Below, in pieces: positions 38,815-52,235 of a stretch of 64,000 bases of DNA. Made by a program: the position numbers and the translations under genes. This DNA comes from Acanthornis magna. Taxonomy: Eukaryota > Chordata > Aves > Passeriformes > Acanthizidae. The notes beneath the pieces were generated by a model. That model did no database searches, was not told the origin of the DNA, and worked only from the letters and a program-made list of their open reading frames with translations. The DNA is taken from positions 248,001 to 312,000 of the forward strand of contig JAWUZG010000299.1 of assembly GCA_036785705.1 (NCBI GenBank), given 5' to 3'. Numbering within the stretch: position 1 is the stretch's first letter; every line of letters begins with the position of its first letter.

Positions 38815-39152
38815 GAATTCTCAGCACATCTGCAGGTGACACCAGGCTGAAGGGTGGGGTGTCATCCTGGGGAACGCTGCAATAGAACAAGAGGTTACGG
38901 TTTGAAACTAAATCAGAGTCAACTAAGATTGGATATAAGGAAAGAGTTCTTTATAATGAGGCTGTTAAAACTTTGGAAGAGGTTTTCCAGGGAGCTGTGG
39001 CTGCCCCACCCCTGGAACCACTCAGTGTCATGTTGGGTGGGGCTCTGAGCCCCCTGGTTTAGTGGAAGATTATCCTCCACTGCTGGAGGGCTGGAACAAG
39101 ATGACCTTTAAAGGTTCCTTCCAACCCAAACTATTTTATGATTCTATGATAT
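38815..39152 (+). mobile_element. CR1 LINE with RT-end remnant joined to 3' region
   Basis: The left end (about 38818-38862) reads in one frame as LSTSAGDTRLKGG, a decayed copy of the CR1 reverse-transcriptase stretch around the F/YADD catalytic box. After an apparent internal deletion near 38870 the 3' part continues with AACAAGAGGTTACGG, TTGGATATAAGGAAAGAG, GGTTTAGTGGAAG, CCTTCCAACCCAAACTA and the tail TATGATTCTATGAT. The copy is inactive: its catalytic box is changed and most of the ORF is absent. Confidence 0.85.
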
Positions 39153-41270
39153 ATTTTTAACAAGGTTGTCTTGGGACTGTCATAAAAATTCTATCTAAGA
39201 GAACAGTATAAAGTGAAATTTTCCATTTGATTTGACACCGTAACGACTTTTTTTTGTAGTCTTACACTCTTCCCTCATCTAAAACAGATCCCTTACTTTC
39301 CTTCTAATTTCCCTCCTTGACCTGTGTGTTAAGTTTTAAAAGAGACAGAGAAACTAAGCTTCAAGCACAATTTATGTCAAACTATTGCCAAAGGAAAATT
39401 TGCAGCAAAGCAAATTCACTTTTAAAACACTTAATTATTATTTGTAAAAGAAAATACATAGCAAACATCCCAGGATTTTCCTGAATCAAATGCAGGAATT
39501 TCATAAATCCAGGACTAAAATGAGGGACATTGCTGCAGGACTGATATCTTCTAGTTTGGGACTCGGGAGCAGTCATGGACAAAGCCCTGACATGTGGAAG
39601 TCGTGGGTCAGACTCCTGGGTTTGGCTCGGAGTTAGATATAGAAGAACCTAGATCCATGAGATGAAGGGACCAACATCAGAACGTAGGTCCCGGTGTTTT
39701 GGGAGCCTTGTGGAGAGCCCGGTGTCTCAAAACTCTGGAAATGTCAAGGTTTTGCAGTGCTCACTGGAGAGCTGGTGTGAAATTAGGTGTGAATTAGTCG
39801 TGTCAAACGACTTGAAAGAAAAGGATTTAAGATTAAACCAATAAAAATGTCCAGGATTTTCTTCTGCCTTGAATTAATTTTATTTGTTAAATTGAATCCT
39901 AAACAATATTTTAAAAAGTGGAATTCTGTGTTTCAACCAAGTCTATCCTCATAAGTCCCCTGAAAACAGCTACAGAACAAAACCAAACTTGTAGGACCTG
40001 ACCTGATTACACGGACATCAACAGCACTTTTTAGGTGTCTTAAATGGTAACAGATCTGAGCCTTGGGTGGGGCAGATCTGCAAAGCTGTAAATGTCGTAA
40101 ACCCTTTGGGGTCTCTCATTTGAACAGATCAGAGGGATGATACTTTGAGAGTGACACAGTAGTGTGAGTTTTTTAAAGGCTGAACGTGTTTTCTAGCAAA
40201 ATAATTAATGTCCTTGGAAAGAAGAAGCCCTAACTTCCATTTATATGCAGTCAAATACCTCAGGCAATATATTGTGTAAACACTGGAGATAAACATTGCT
40301 CCTCACTTATATGAACCAGGATTTTTTCTTTTAACATGGTTTTACAGCTTGTTGTTTGCATGATCTCAGAACCTTTAGGTGCACTTTCAAGGCCCAAAAA
40401 GGACATAGTTCTATCTTTGGATTTGCAAAACAAAACCCTCTACGAAAAGCTCCATACTTAACCTCTCCCTTCCTGTAGTGCTGTTAACTAAAGAGGAAAA
40501 CCTAGTACAAGGAAGGGAATTTTCTGTCCTTCAGAGAGACTAAGAAGGAAATCTGCATAAGCTGTATCACCAGTTGGACTTGTTGTGACAGTTCCTGATA
40601 ATTAATGTCTCTGCAGAACAGGGATCAACAGGCTGTAAACTTCAGAGATAATCACATCTGTGTGAATTTCAATTTCAAGGGGAGCAGTTGATAATTAATG
40701 CTCCTAATAAGCATGAGCAGCTTAGTGAAAGAACAGTGTATATTTATAAACAACTTTTTTGTCAGAAAGACTCTCAGCCCTGTTCGTGGACCATATCAGC
40801 ACCTACAAACTGTCTGTAGCCAAGACCGATGGAGAGAAACTGTTTTCCAGTTCAAACTCTGTTCTCTAAAGCGCACTTTTATTGTTTATTTCTCTAGCTG
40901 TTTTTCCATCTGCATTTAATTAACATTGGAAATTAATCGCTTCGGAGCTTAAATACTTAAAAGCCAATATGGTTCAGTGGGAACCATTTGTTTGTCACAG
41001 TAGATAATTGAACACAACCTTAAAAAAATAATGTATTCCTTTAGTATGTTTTGCACTGATTTGATGATTGAAATGGCAGATAGGCACAGGCCTTAGTTTT
41101 AGACAGTGAAACTTGCAACCTGTGAAGCTCAGAGGACTTCGTGACTCTTGTGGCAATGCAAATGCTTTCCAGCCCTCACCTAAGCAACACCAAACTAGTT
41201 TATCTGCCTTTATTAAAGCTGAGTCTTACCCCATTCCTTCAAGTAATGTGCTTTATAACTGACCGATTTC

Positions 41271-41289
41271 ATTTATTTATTTATTTATC
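41271..41289. repeat. (ATTT)n tract
   Basis: About 4.7 ATTT units touch the 5' end of the forward CR1 at 41292, possibly marking the old insertion target. Confidence 0.88.
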
Positions 41290-41291
41290 TA

Positions 41292-41444
41292 TCCATCCCC
41301 ATTCCTGGAAGTGTCCAAGGGGACAAGCTTGGACGGGGCTTGGACTGACCTGGTCTAATGGAAGGTGTCCCTGCCCACAGCAGGGAGTGGAACGAGATGA
41401 GCTTGAAGGTCACTTCCAACGCAGACCATTCTATAATTCCATGA
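41292..41444 (+). mobile_element. CR1 LINE 3' fragment
   Basis: Forward copy directly after an ATTT-rich tract: CCATTCCTGGAAGTGTCCAA, GACCTGGTCTAATGGAAGG, GTGTCCCTGCCCACAGCAGG, GGTCACTTCCAACGCAGACC and the tail TTCTATAATTCCATGAT. Confidence 0.92.
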
Positions 41445-43255
41445 TTTTTAGCACTGTTTCTGAGTATAATCTTTAAATTTCTCAGCTCTTGCATCTGGGT
41501 GACAGGGATCAGCCACATTTTAGGAAACTTTGTTTTCAACTCTTACAAACAAAAAAGATCGATTGTGTTCTCCTTGAAATGCAATAGAGTTAGGGGCATC
41601 ATGTTTCTTTTTTCTTTTTTGCCTCGATAGCGTCTGCTATTCCAAGAGCTGGTGTTTTGGATCTTTTTATTTACTGCTTGTGCCACTCTGCATTGCGCCA
41701 CTTGAAGAGCTCGACTCCTGTGCTTTCTTAATCCTGCAACCATTGTTTTATCCACAATTCAAGGGTTTAGATTCTTAAGCAAGTGGAATTTTCCTTCAGG
41801 AACAGTTGAACAAAAGCTAGATATTTTGTATCTAATTCAGGAAATATTTTACACATCCCATTTACTTTAGAGAGATTATTTCCATGGAGACTGAAAATGT
41901 ACTGGTTCCTTGAGGAGGAAGACACAAAACATCAATTGTAAATCAAAATCTTCTGCAAATGTAAACAGAAATCATCTCTTACGTTTATAGAGCAAAACCA
42001 ATTAGAGAGTTTCAATTAATCTCCCCAGGAGCTTGGTCCTTTGGAAAAAATGCTTGTCTTTTAAGTGTCTAAAGTGGTCAATAACAGTCAGATACACTTT
42101 TTGGAGACTCACTTGATGCTCAACCCTTGCTCCCAATCCTGTGCTAAGCTGAATGTGTTGTTCTGTGATTTCCTTTGTACAACTGCTCATCACTCTGTGA
42201 AAGAGTATTAAATAAAAAGAAGACTTTTAATGCATCAGAGCCTGCTAATCAGAGCTGCTTTATTACATTTCGGTGGAGTAAGTGTGCTAATGACTGCATA
42301 ATGTGTTTGCACTGCAATGTGATTTCAGTGCAGTTTGTTTGAAAGCCTAATTGTGCCCAGCTGCCTGGGTTTGCATGATGGACAGCTGATACTCAGCGTC
42401 TCCCTGCTAATGTGGGGTCCAGGAGGGACTGGGGCTGGATTGTTTGCTCCAATTTATCTCCCTCTGAAGGGACTGTGCCATCAGCAGCCACTGCTGCACC
42501 TAATGAATTGCTGCTGGGATTTTACTTTGTGTGCCAATTAAATGCTGGATGAGTGTGAGCCAGCATCAGGTTTGTAAAACATTTTTATGCATAGTAGAGT
42601 GCATTATTAATTGTATTTAATTTTTATGGAGCTTCCATTGTGTAGGGATCTCAAGCATGCTTGGAAAGTTTGGGGTGTTCATGGTCATCAGGATACTGAA
42701 GGAGAGTGGAGAGGCACTGGAAATCACTATTTAAATTCATACAACAAACCTAAAGCTAGATGTAGGTATCCTAACATAAGACTTCTGCTTCTAACAGCAA
42801 ACATATTTAAGTCTAGAAAATTCCAGACTGTGCCAAGGATTAAGCTTCTCGTTAAGCTGAGTCACCAGAACCAGTCTGATAGTAATAAAATGTGAAGACA
42901 CCCTGTGTTATGTGGAAATACAGTGAAAATAAAACCGTAGTAATGTTTCTTTACTATTATGTGATTTGGAAAGGATCAGAATCCTTGCCTATCCAATGCC
43001 CAGGGACAGACTCCCGCAGTACACGTCAGGTCAGCTATGGACACACATTGGGATGAAGAGAGGTTCAAATTCTTGAGTTTGAGCATTGGTTCTTTTCTCA
43101 AAGAATCAGATCCACGTGCCTGCTGAAGCACAACTTAACCCTCCTATTTAAGGTGTGCAACTGTTGCAAGCTGTGAAATAAGTGTAAAGAAATGCAAGAA
43201 GTGCAAAACAAACCAGATAAGCTTTTGTCTGTGCTTCTCAAACTTCTACTGGAGA

Positions 43256-43320
43256 AATACCTCAGGTTGGAACTAAATGATCTTTAATGTCCCTTTCTGG
43301 TCCAAACCGTTCTGTGATTG
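43256..43320 (+). mobile_element. CR1 LINE 3'-end fragment
   Basis: Forward terminus: GGTTGGAACTAAATGATCTT, TAATGTCCCTTTCTGGTCCA, AACCGTTCTGTGATTG. Only the last 65 bp is recognisable. Confidence 0.82.
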
Positions 43321-43989
43321 ATCCTAATTACTCAGAAATATCGGATTGATATGGAGCTACCTCAAAATGCAGCCAGTAAAAGTTACAGAAAATGATAATC
43401 ACTGTATGTTCAGTTGCTCGTTTGACCCGGTACAACTTTGATGCAACAGATGGAAACTGAAAAGTTTCAATGCTGGTGAACTATTAGGCAGAACTGCTGC
43501 TGTCAAGATATCATTAGATGAGACCTTGATAATACCTGCCCATCTCCAGCTGACTGAATTATTCCACTTCAAAGCTCATCCCAGCAGTGGAAAAACTCTT
43601 CACTTTATGTCATGCCTTCAGGGAGGAGACCACAGTGTAGGAGAAACCTCTAAGGCAACTAATAATTGGATTTCAATATGGAAAAATCAAAGAGGCTGTG
43701 TCAGCTGTTGGATGAGCAAAGCCATTTCTTGCTTATGTCAGCAAGTTAATATAAAAAGAATTATTGAACAAAAGAACTCCTTGGGTGGTGGAATCAGCTC
43801 ACCTGGGCCCCCACCCCAATGCCTTTCTGATGGAAGCACCAAGGGGATTGTGGAAACAGAAATTATTCCTGTTGCTTGGGGGTATCACAGCAGTGTGGGC
43901 ATGGCCACTGGACAGCAGGGATAGAGGGATTTCTGCTCCAATCTGAATATTTTATATCAATTTGATTGTCAGGGGACTGGACACACATT

Positions 43990-44256
43990 GAAAACGATGT
44001 GTACATCGACAGCACAAGAGGAAACAGCCTCAGGCTGGGCCAGGGGAGGCTCAGGGTGGACATCAGCAGGAATTTCTCCATGGAAAGGGTGCTCAGGCCT
44101 TGGCAGGGCTGCCCAGGGAGCTTTGGAGTGCCCATCCCTGGAGGTGTCCAAGGAAGGGCTGGAGGTGGCACTGAGTGCTCTGGGCTGGGGACAAGGTGGG
44201 CTCCAGGTGATCCTGGAGCTCTTTTCCAACCTCAGTGATTCTGGAATTCTAGGAAA
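43990..44256 (+). mobile_element. CR1 LINE 3' fragment
   Basis: One of the longer copies: ACAGCCTCAGGCTGGGCCAG, GGGTGGACATCAGCAGGAAT, GGCTGCCCAGGGAGCTTTGG, CCCATCCCTGGAGGTGTCCA, and a terminus ATCCTGGAGCTCTTTTCCAA then GTGATTCTGGAATTCTAGG. The terminal block is GC-richer than in the other copies. Frames of up to 155 codons across it are repeat artefacts. Confidence 0.9.
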
Positions 44257-47200
44257 TAACGCTTTAACTCTTTTTGTATTATTCCTTTCAATCGTACAAA
44301 TAGTATTGAGTCATTTCTCAAGGCTGCACAGGTCTGGAAGTTTCCCCTCAGATTTTGGTCTCGATGCAAATTTGATCCTCTGTGGGGCCTGTTCTGAAGC
44401 TCACTTTAAAGCCAAGAGAAATCCACCCATTAACCCAAATCAGATCCCTTTCTGACCCCCTGTGGCTCCACAGAAACTCTCATTTAAGATTCTGCTTTCA
44501 AATGCAACAATCAGTTCATGATTGTTATTCTCACAGCGTAACTCTTGGGATGTAAATGAGAATTGTCTGTATCTACCTGTGTATCTGAGTTTCCTTTTTG
44601 CATATTCTAATTGATTAGGTTAAAAATAAATGACAGTGTTCTATTTGCTTCGGCAGAACGGGACATATTAATTCACTTATTCTATAACACTGGTAAATAG
44701 TGATTTACTTCTCATTTGCATAAGAAAATATTCAAGCAGCTTTTGGCTGCTAATGAACACTCTGGGAAGGAGTTGAAAATGGTCAGTAAAGCATTTTTTT
44801 TTTTCTTACTGACAGCTCGGGTGTCATGAGCAAGCACTAATATTTATTGAAATTCAACTTAGGGCTGAAGAAAGACGTGCAAGGCCTGCTCCGTTTCTGT
44901 ACCTTTTAAAACACTGGCTCTTTGTTCTTTTGTCCTGGTTACGTGTGACATTTTCTTTTTAAAGCTGAAACATGGGAAGGCAAATGTCCCCTGCAGACCC
45001 TGGGCTAGTCAAAGAGCTGTCTTCTTTTTGTTGTTTCTTCCGGAAACGCTGCTTTGAAAGAAATCACTGTTGTAGAACCAATTAGGTTCTTTAAGTGGAT
45101 CATTTCTCAGTCACTGGAATAATGAATTCCCATTTGCTCAAAGGGTTGCATTCACCCTTCAGTGGCTAAACAAACAGGAATTCATTGCCACAGCTAGGCA
45201 ACCAGAATTACTTATGCATTCTTTTCAGAATCTTTCTTTTTTCATCTTTATTCAATTCACCATAAAGATTATTGTTTAATGAGGGGGAAGTTCAATTGGA
45301 GCCAAACAAAAAGGCACAAGCCTTTTAAGCCAGAGTATATTTTTCAGAAGTGGCTTATTTGTCAGGCTCTTGCAAATTTGCATTTGGGGTGGATTTTTTT
45401 GTCAGTCAAACCACAAATAGAACATTCCTTTTCTGGCTTTTTATGTGCTTTCAGTGTACTGGACATGGAAAGGTGAAGCCAGGTCCCTCAAAACTAATAC
45501 ATAAATTATACATATTAAATACATATGTTATTATATGGCATTACATTACATATTATATATAAATTGCATGTAATAATATATAGTTTAAAGGTGTTCACAG
45601 GATGAATCACCACTCTGGTCATCAAACCTTTCTGCTTTTTCCCATTGCATGTTGATAATAACGTAATTATCTACTATATCTGCTTTGATTTATGGGGGGA
45701 AAAAACCCTCATGGCTATGTCAGGGTTAATTGAATCATAATCAGTCTTCTTCTGGAAATCAGATTTGTGCCTGAAGTGGAGTCATCTGACCATCTGTAAT
45801 AGCTGGCTAAATGCTTAAATGAAAATGTAATTGTGGTGTTTGCTTCTTTTCAGCTTGTTATTTCTCCATATCATTTAGGAGTCAAAGTTCAGGGAAGATG
45901 CAGTTACCAGAAAGATCACTTTATAACATTTGTGTCTTTTGCATCTACCTCACAGCTGAACTTCACAGTAAATTCAGTTAGGGAGAGGAGCTACAGAAAA
46001 CACAGCAAATTGTATTTGTTTTCTAATAAAGGTCAGCTGAATTTTGAAAATTATGAAAAATAACTCTCTGTGTATGTTTTTGTATGGTTTTATATTGGGT
46101 TTTGCTCATTTTAATTTAAAAATGTGTTTAGATCATTGCAGTAAATCGAGTTCATAGGGACTTCAGTCCCATTTTCCAGCCAGCCTTGTGGGATATGGCT
46201 GTCCTTGCTATGCTCAACCTATCTAAGGGAGTTCACTGCCAAAATTTGACTGGAAGCATGACTTATGTTTCATAGAACCCAAGCAGAAAATCCCTTAGAC
46301 TCTGAATATGATCATATAGTTTCAGTTTTAAATTCATTCACCTGCAGATTATCTGTCAATAATTTTCAGGAATTAGAGAAATAAACTAAGGAGCTCGGAG
46401 AGAGTAAGTGAGGCTTTGACTCTGCTGCTGCTGTTCTTTAAGAAATTTTTGCCTCTTTAGCAAATTATTTTAGAGACCAGACACTATTGGAAGGAATCTG
46501 GTACAGGTGTACTGCTTACTTTGTCATGGGAAAAAATAAATTATTTTAAAACTTCTTTCTTTTTGAGCTACTGTTTTAAAAGTTTGAAAGAAAATTCCAC
46601 ATAGCAGGAAAAAGTGAATATATGTTTTGCTCATTGACTAGAAGAGAGTGATCTTACCTGAGCTTTGATAGTCCAACTCCCACCTCGTGACCCCAAAGAA
46701 AACACTATTTCTCTCCTGTGTTTTATGACACAGGATTTTCTCCCTCAGGGTCTGCTGTGAGCTTGTGCCACTGCATCCTCCTCACCCAGGAGTTTGAGTG
46801 TGGCAGGGACCTGACAAAGTGCATGCGAAATGCTGTCACCCTCCATCATTGTCACTCTCTGCTTCCACCTCAGTGAATTATTTTACCAAAGTCATTTACG
46901 GCACTAAACAATTTCACAGAGTGGAGCCATTTGCCAATTACATCTTTTACTTCCCTTGCATTTGCTCCCCATCACTTCTTTATGTGAAATGACCCCTTGC
47001 TTGGAAGAGAAGTAATTGTTTTCTCAGTAGAGCACCGATCAATGAAGGGCTTCTGCCCTGCACTCTTGATTAAGCATTAGTTTCCTATTGGAAAGAAAAA
47101 AAAGTTGATTTCCTTTAAGGTTTTCACAGTTTATTAGTGTGATTGAACTAAGTTAATAAGAGTGAGTTATGAATCTGGACAGCCCTGCTCCATGACTCCA

Positions 47201-48827
47201 ACATGCAGATGATGCTTCTCATAATTTTTACTGATGGGCACTACAATATCTAGACAAAAGCAGTAGTTGGACAAAAACCTGTGAGGCTGAAAGGTTAGAA
47301 ACAAATTAACTCCCACAGCGTTTGGTGGAGAAACAATTCCCGTGTACTCTTGCATTGTTTTCCAACTTCATTTGTCTTTCAGCTACTGTTAGTCCCTTTT
47401 ACTTCTGACAGAAAAAAATAATCCCAAGGGGAGTAAATACCACCAATGATAAAATAAATTTGAACAGCCCAAGTCAAGGACCAGGCTTTGCTCACTAACC
47501 TCCATAAATGGAAACTAAGTAGGCTGTGTTCACCCAAAGAGTATGGGATACCTTTCTCTCAGGAGAATTATTCATACAGTTTGTATTAATACAATTTCTA
47601 CAGTAAATTTTGTCCCTGTGACTTGAACAGTTTCTTCCACATCAGCAAGAAGACAAAGCAGAAAAATCCAAATGTAGAGCTCCTAGAGCACACTGGGCAT
47701 CTTTCTCACGTCATCACTATACAGTCCTACAAAAATTCCCTTCGTACGTTTGCTCTTGTTTTCTAACTGTGCTTGTGCTGTTTGGTGAGGAAATGCTGAA
47801 GCACTGTCAGAAGAGCTGCTCACATGTTCTGGTCATGTAAAAAATAACAGCCAAATCCCAGCCAGGGATTTTAATGGGAATTGAAAGGCCTAAACAGCCT
47901 CCTGCAAGCAAGTCCAAAATCAGTGACTGTAAGGAAAAAATCAATGGTTGAGGAAGAGTCTAATTTACTACTTTTCAGCATTTTTGTTTCCTCTCCTTTC
48001 TAAGGCAAATGTGAAATCAAGGAAAGAAAATCTATAATCAGTGTCTTCCACCCAGGCTGGGGTATTTTAAATCCCATTTGAGAGGAAAGTGGCAGGTGAA
48101 TTTCAACAAAAACTATGGTACGGTATTTTTAAAAAATACTGTGATGAATCTCATCACTATTTAAAAGTGGGAGGATTAACGTGAAAAGCCGAGAGACACC
48201 AAGATTTAATATCCGTGATAATTAACAACACATTTAACAACAGTGGGAGAGAAACTACAACTTTCTATAGAATTTAATATCTTCCCACCCCCTTTGTAGG
48301 GGCTCTAATTTCCTTTCTACTACATATAATAAACAAATTTTATTGGTTCATCTGTTATTAAAATGTCCCTTCAATATGGAAAAAAAATCAATATCAGAAT
48401 GACAATAACCAAAAAAAAAGGGGTCAGGAACAGTCACACATACATGGTTAATGTCCACTTTACATCTGTTTGTGTCTATGTTTGGGGCTTTTTTAACATT
48501 ATAAAAACATGAAAAAATGGTTTGAAATATGAGCTGCACAGACTATTCATGGATACTTGGACTTCAAAGATCCCACAAGAACAAAATAGTTTACTATCAC
48601 TACTACTTGATTAAACTTCAATTCTCCTGAGGAATTCAGGATAAAACCTCTGTACAAATGTATAAAATTTCTAATAAAATTATTAGAAAGTAACTTATCT
48701 GTGTATGAGCAGGAGCTGCAGCACAGGAAAAAATTGTTTGAAATAACACATTTAATCAATTTATCATTCAAACAAATATTTAACTTTAAATGTCTGCAGC
48801 GAAAGTGAAGTAGCTAGCAAAGGAGGC
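44257..48827. other. No gene recognised
   Basis: All frames are under 80 codons. There is a TATA-rich patch at about 45500-45585. Confidence 0.65.
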
Positions 48828-49055
48828 TTAGATGGGATATTGGGAGGGAATTGTTCCCTGGGAGGGCGGGGAGGGGATGGGATAGAATTCCCAGAGAAGC
48901 TGTGGCTGCCCCTGGATCCCTGGCAGTGCCCAAGGCCAGGTTGGACATTGGGGCTTGGAGCAGCCTGGGACAGTGGGAGGTGTCCTTGCCATGGCAGAGG
49001 GGTTGGATGAGGTATTCTTTAAGGACCCTTCCAACCCAAATTATTCCATGATTCA
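48828..49055 (+). mobile_element. CR1 LINE 3' fragment, well preserved
   Basis: Forward copy: TTAGATGGGATATTGGGAGG, ATTGTTCCCTGGGAGGGCGG, AGAAGCTGTGGCTGCCCCTG, GCCCAAGGCCAGGTTGGACA, GGACCCTTCCAACCCAAAT and the tail ATTCCATGATTCAAT. It starts at nearly the same CR1 position as the copy at 60.59 kb. Confidence 0.94.
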
Positions 49056-50411
49056 ATCTTCATTACCCAGCTCTGTTGGGAATTTAGTACAGGCTGTTTC
49101 TGAAGGATAGGGTTGACTGTTTACATTTATTTCTTGGCAGCAATGCAATAATGAATGTTATTAATGATGACTTTTTTTACCAAGAGCAGAACTGAATTTG
49201 CCAGGGGCAAAACTCAAATCCTTTTGTTGGGATAACACCCGTGCCTCCTATTTTCCATCACATCAAATTACAGTGACAATAAGATCGGTCTGAGACATGT
49301 AAGGATAATTTGGTACAAAAATGCAGTTATTTGGACACTAGTTTTGGTTAAACAGAAAGGCTGAATGACTGCAAACATTTTTAGAGGTTTCTAAAGAACC
49401 ATGTTTAGAAGTACCTCAAGGACTTTTTTTTATTTCTCCTCATGTTTGAATTTTTTCCTAATGAAGATTCTGGATGTGTTTGGGGTCCAATTTTGCCTGT
49501 CAGGATGCATTTGTGCAGTAAACTGGAGAGGAAGTGCAGGGAATGGTTTGTAACTGGGCAATGAGAGCATGACTTAGGTCTGGAAGACACAGAATATGAG
49601 GTAAATTATTTATAGTGCAGTTTACAGTAATTTGTGGCTTTTGAGTGAATTTCCAGAGTCACAAATCAAAAAGTATGAAACATCCTTCTACATAGCTGTC
49701 AAAGCAAAGTGAATGATATTTCACAGTTCTTTTGACATTCTATAGAAAATCAGTATTTTGGAACCTTCAGAACATAAGTTTAAAGCTCTATTTCTTCACC
49801 ATGTTACATAAAAAATGTATAAATAGAATTTTTTGTTTAAAAAGAATAGAATAAAAATTTGTGCATAAGGTAAAAATCCTACAGCATATTCAAACAGTAT
49901 GAACAAAGCTGTTTTTTTAAACTTAATAAAATACAAATTAATTTTGTAATTGTATGAACAATGCATAGCATTGTTGAAGAATTAACAAATATAGGATAAT
50001 ATAGGATCATCTTAAAACAGTACTTTTATTATTTGAGATTCTCTTAATAATCTAAATTTGTCTTTTAGATAATGGGAGTCTAAATTGCTGTCAGAATTAT
50101 GAAGCTCAACTAAATATCACCCTTCTGGAATACGTAACTTCATTGGTGGTGGTTGCTCGAATGAACAAATCCTACCTTTCTTATTCTTTAAAACTGTTTC
50201 TGGAGAAAAATTTGAAGTACTATCTTTCAATAGCAAAAATCATTAAAAGACCTTCAAACATTTTGGGTTTAAATATTTGGAATTGTTAAGCTTGATGCTC
50301 ACTGAAGAAGTTTTTAAGAGAAGGGAATAAACTGTTTCCTTGGAAGACTGAAAGTAATGAATGGACTAATATTGGGTCTGGGAAAAACTGCCTGGGACTT
50401 TGATGACACGC

Positions 50412-50433
50412 TTTTTTTTTTTTTTTTTTTTTT
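50412..50433. repeat. Poly(T) run
   Basis: 22 consecutive T residues. No retrocopy or LINE body is recognisable beside it. Confidence 0.95.
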
Positions 50434-51098
50434 GGTGGTAGTTTTTTGTGTAAGTAAATTCTTTAGTTTCTACTGAGATGCAGATGAAAAGATTCATTAT
50501 GGAGAATGCGTAAGTGTAGCCCAAAGAAGAAACAGAAAACTTGCAACGGGTAATTTTACAAGAAATAGGTAGATAGAAAGCAGTGGAGGTGTTCAATTGC
50601 AAAGTTTGTATCCCTTTCTTCAAGGTTGGGAAAAAGAAATAAAAAGGGCAACTCTAATTCTAATGGAAAGATGATAAATTGTATTATTTTAAAGATGAGC
50701 TAAAAATTGAGATCTGCATGTGAATCCCTGGATCTCCTTACTGCATTTGTGCTGGACCAGTGGGGGTAAAAGCAGGACTAATGAGTATGATGAGGTGGTT
50801 ACAGAGTATGGGGGGATGCTATTTTTGTTTCCTTCTTGAAGGGATTCTGTTTGCTCCTGCTGAGGAAGGGCCTGACCTTTCCCCTGCCCCATCCATGTAT
50901 CAGATCTCACTTCTGTGACCTTAATTGTGATCCTCACAGCCCCACCAAAATCAATATGAAAACCTCAGTCATGGCAAATTCTGACAACTATTGGTTTTTA
51001 TAGGAATGGTCTTCACGGCAGAGAGTTTGAGGATTCTTTCTGATTCAATAAAAAAGCAATTCAGCTATTCTGTGAAGATAAAAGCATTTGATTTCAAG

Positions 51099-51148
51099 CT
51101 TAATGTGTTTAATACTATAAATTCTTAATGTGTTTAATACTATAAATT
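51099..51148. repeat. Perfect 25-bp tandem duplication
   Basis: CTTAATGTGTTTAATACTAT plus AAATT occurs at 51099-51123 and again at 51124-51148 without mismatch, so the duplication is probably recent. Confidence 0.95.
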
Positions 51149-52200
51149 AATACAGTAAATACCTCTTCCACCCCAGGTATTTGGCTGAAAGTATGAAAGG
51201 GTATCTATGCAAATATGTGTACCTGAAAAACCCCAAACCTACAGACCTTTAGGAAGGGTTAGTGAGAGAAACTCTGCAGTTTCTCTGATGATAACAAGCT
51301 GGAAGCTCCAAAGCTCTGTCTATGGCTGCTGTCCTTATCTCTGCAGAATGTTCTTCTCTCTGGTGAATAAACAGAGAACTGGAGCTGAACTACAAGAGCA
51401 CTTGCTAGAATTTTAGAATTTATTAGCTGAGCTGGCTGGAAAAGCAAAGGGAATTTTGAGAGCATCCTCAGTCTGCATTAAATTGGGACTTGGGCCTTTT
51501 GGTGAAGAAAAAATCCTAAACTTACACCACTTCACAGAAGAGCCAACAGTCCCAAAATTAAGGCATGTGCCTCAATGAGAATTCAAGTCTCCATCCCATT
51601 TGCTTTAAAGCAAATACCTCCATTCAGAAACTCCACATCCCACATGAGCTCTCCAAGCTCCCAGGAGGGTTCCACTGAAAACTGTTCTTCCCAGAAATCC
51701 CACCCAGAACTTGCAGTGAAAGAGTCATTGAAATCAGACAATTAAACAGGTTTGACACTTTGGTTATTTCTAAAACAAATGAATAAACACATAAACATCA
51801 GCTCTGTGTATTTATATAGGTATTCTTGTATTTTAAAGTATTTCAGTTTTACAATTAATTTCCCCAGTGGTTTCAGTTACTTCCATTTGTATTTTCAGCT
51901 GGATCCCAGTTCCTTTGGGACAGGATATTTTGGGCTGAATTGCATGTGTGTACATTCAGTTTTTATGCAAATTGCACCTTCATTCATTAAAATCCTTTGT
52001 CTCCATTGGACCACAGATGATACAATCAGTCAAGGAAATGAAAAACCTTATTGTGATGGGCTCACTTGAGCTGGTTAAACAACTGGGCAAGGCCAATTTC
52101 TCGCTTCCCAGAAGATCTGAACCACTCTGATAACAACCCCCAAATGATTAGTCCATGGGGAGGATGTGTACTGACCTTCTGTTGGAAATACTGAGGGGGC

Positions 52201-52235
52201 AGAGGGAGGGAGAAAGGGAAAGAGGAAGAGGAAAG
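52201..52235. repeat. Homopurine tract
   Basis: 35 consecutive A/G residues on the plus strand, within a purine-rich stretch from 52193 to about 52246. Confidence 0.9.

Larger units (their letters stand above)
39153..43989. other. No gene recognised outside CR1 copies
   Basis: Contains CR1 ends at 41.3 and 43.3 kb. The part at 42236-42560 has the mixed TAAT-, CAGCTG- and GCACTGCA-rich look of a non-coding regulatory element, but this is impression only. The 132-codon frame at 43526 is unsupported. Confidence 0.55.

Noticed and set aside
43863..44455. Frames of 86-155 codons on both strands
   Set aside because: They coincide with the forward CR1 copy and mirror each other.
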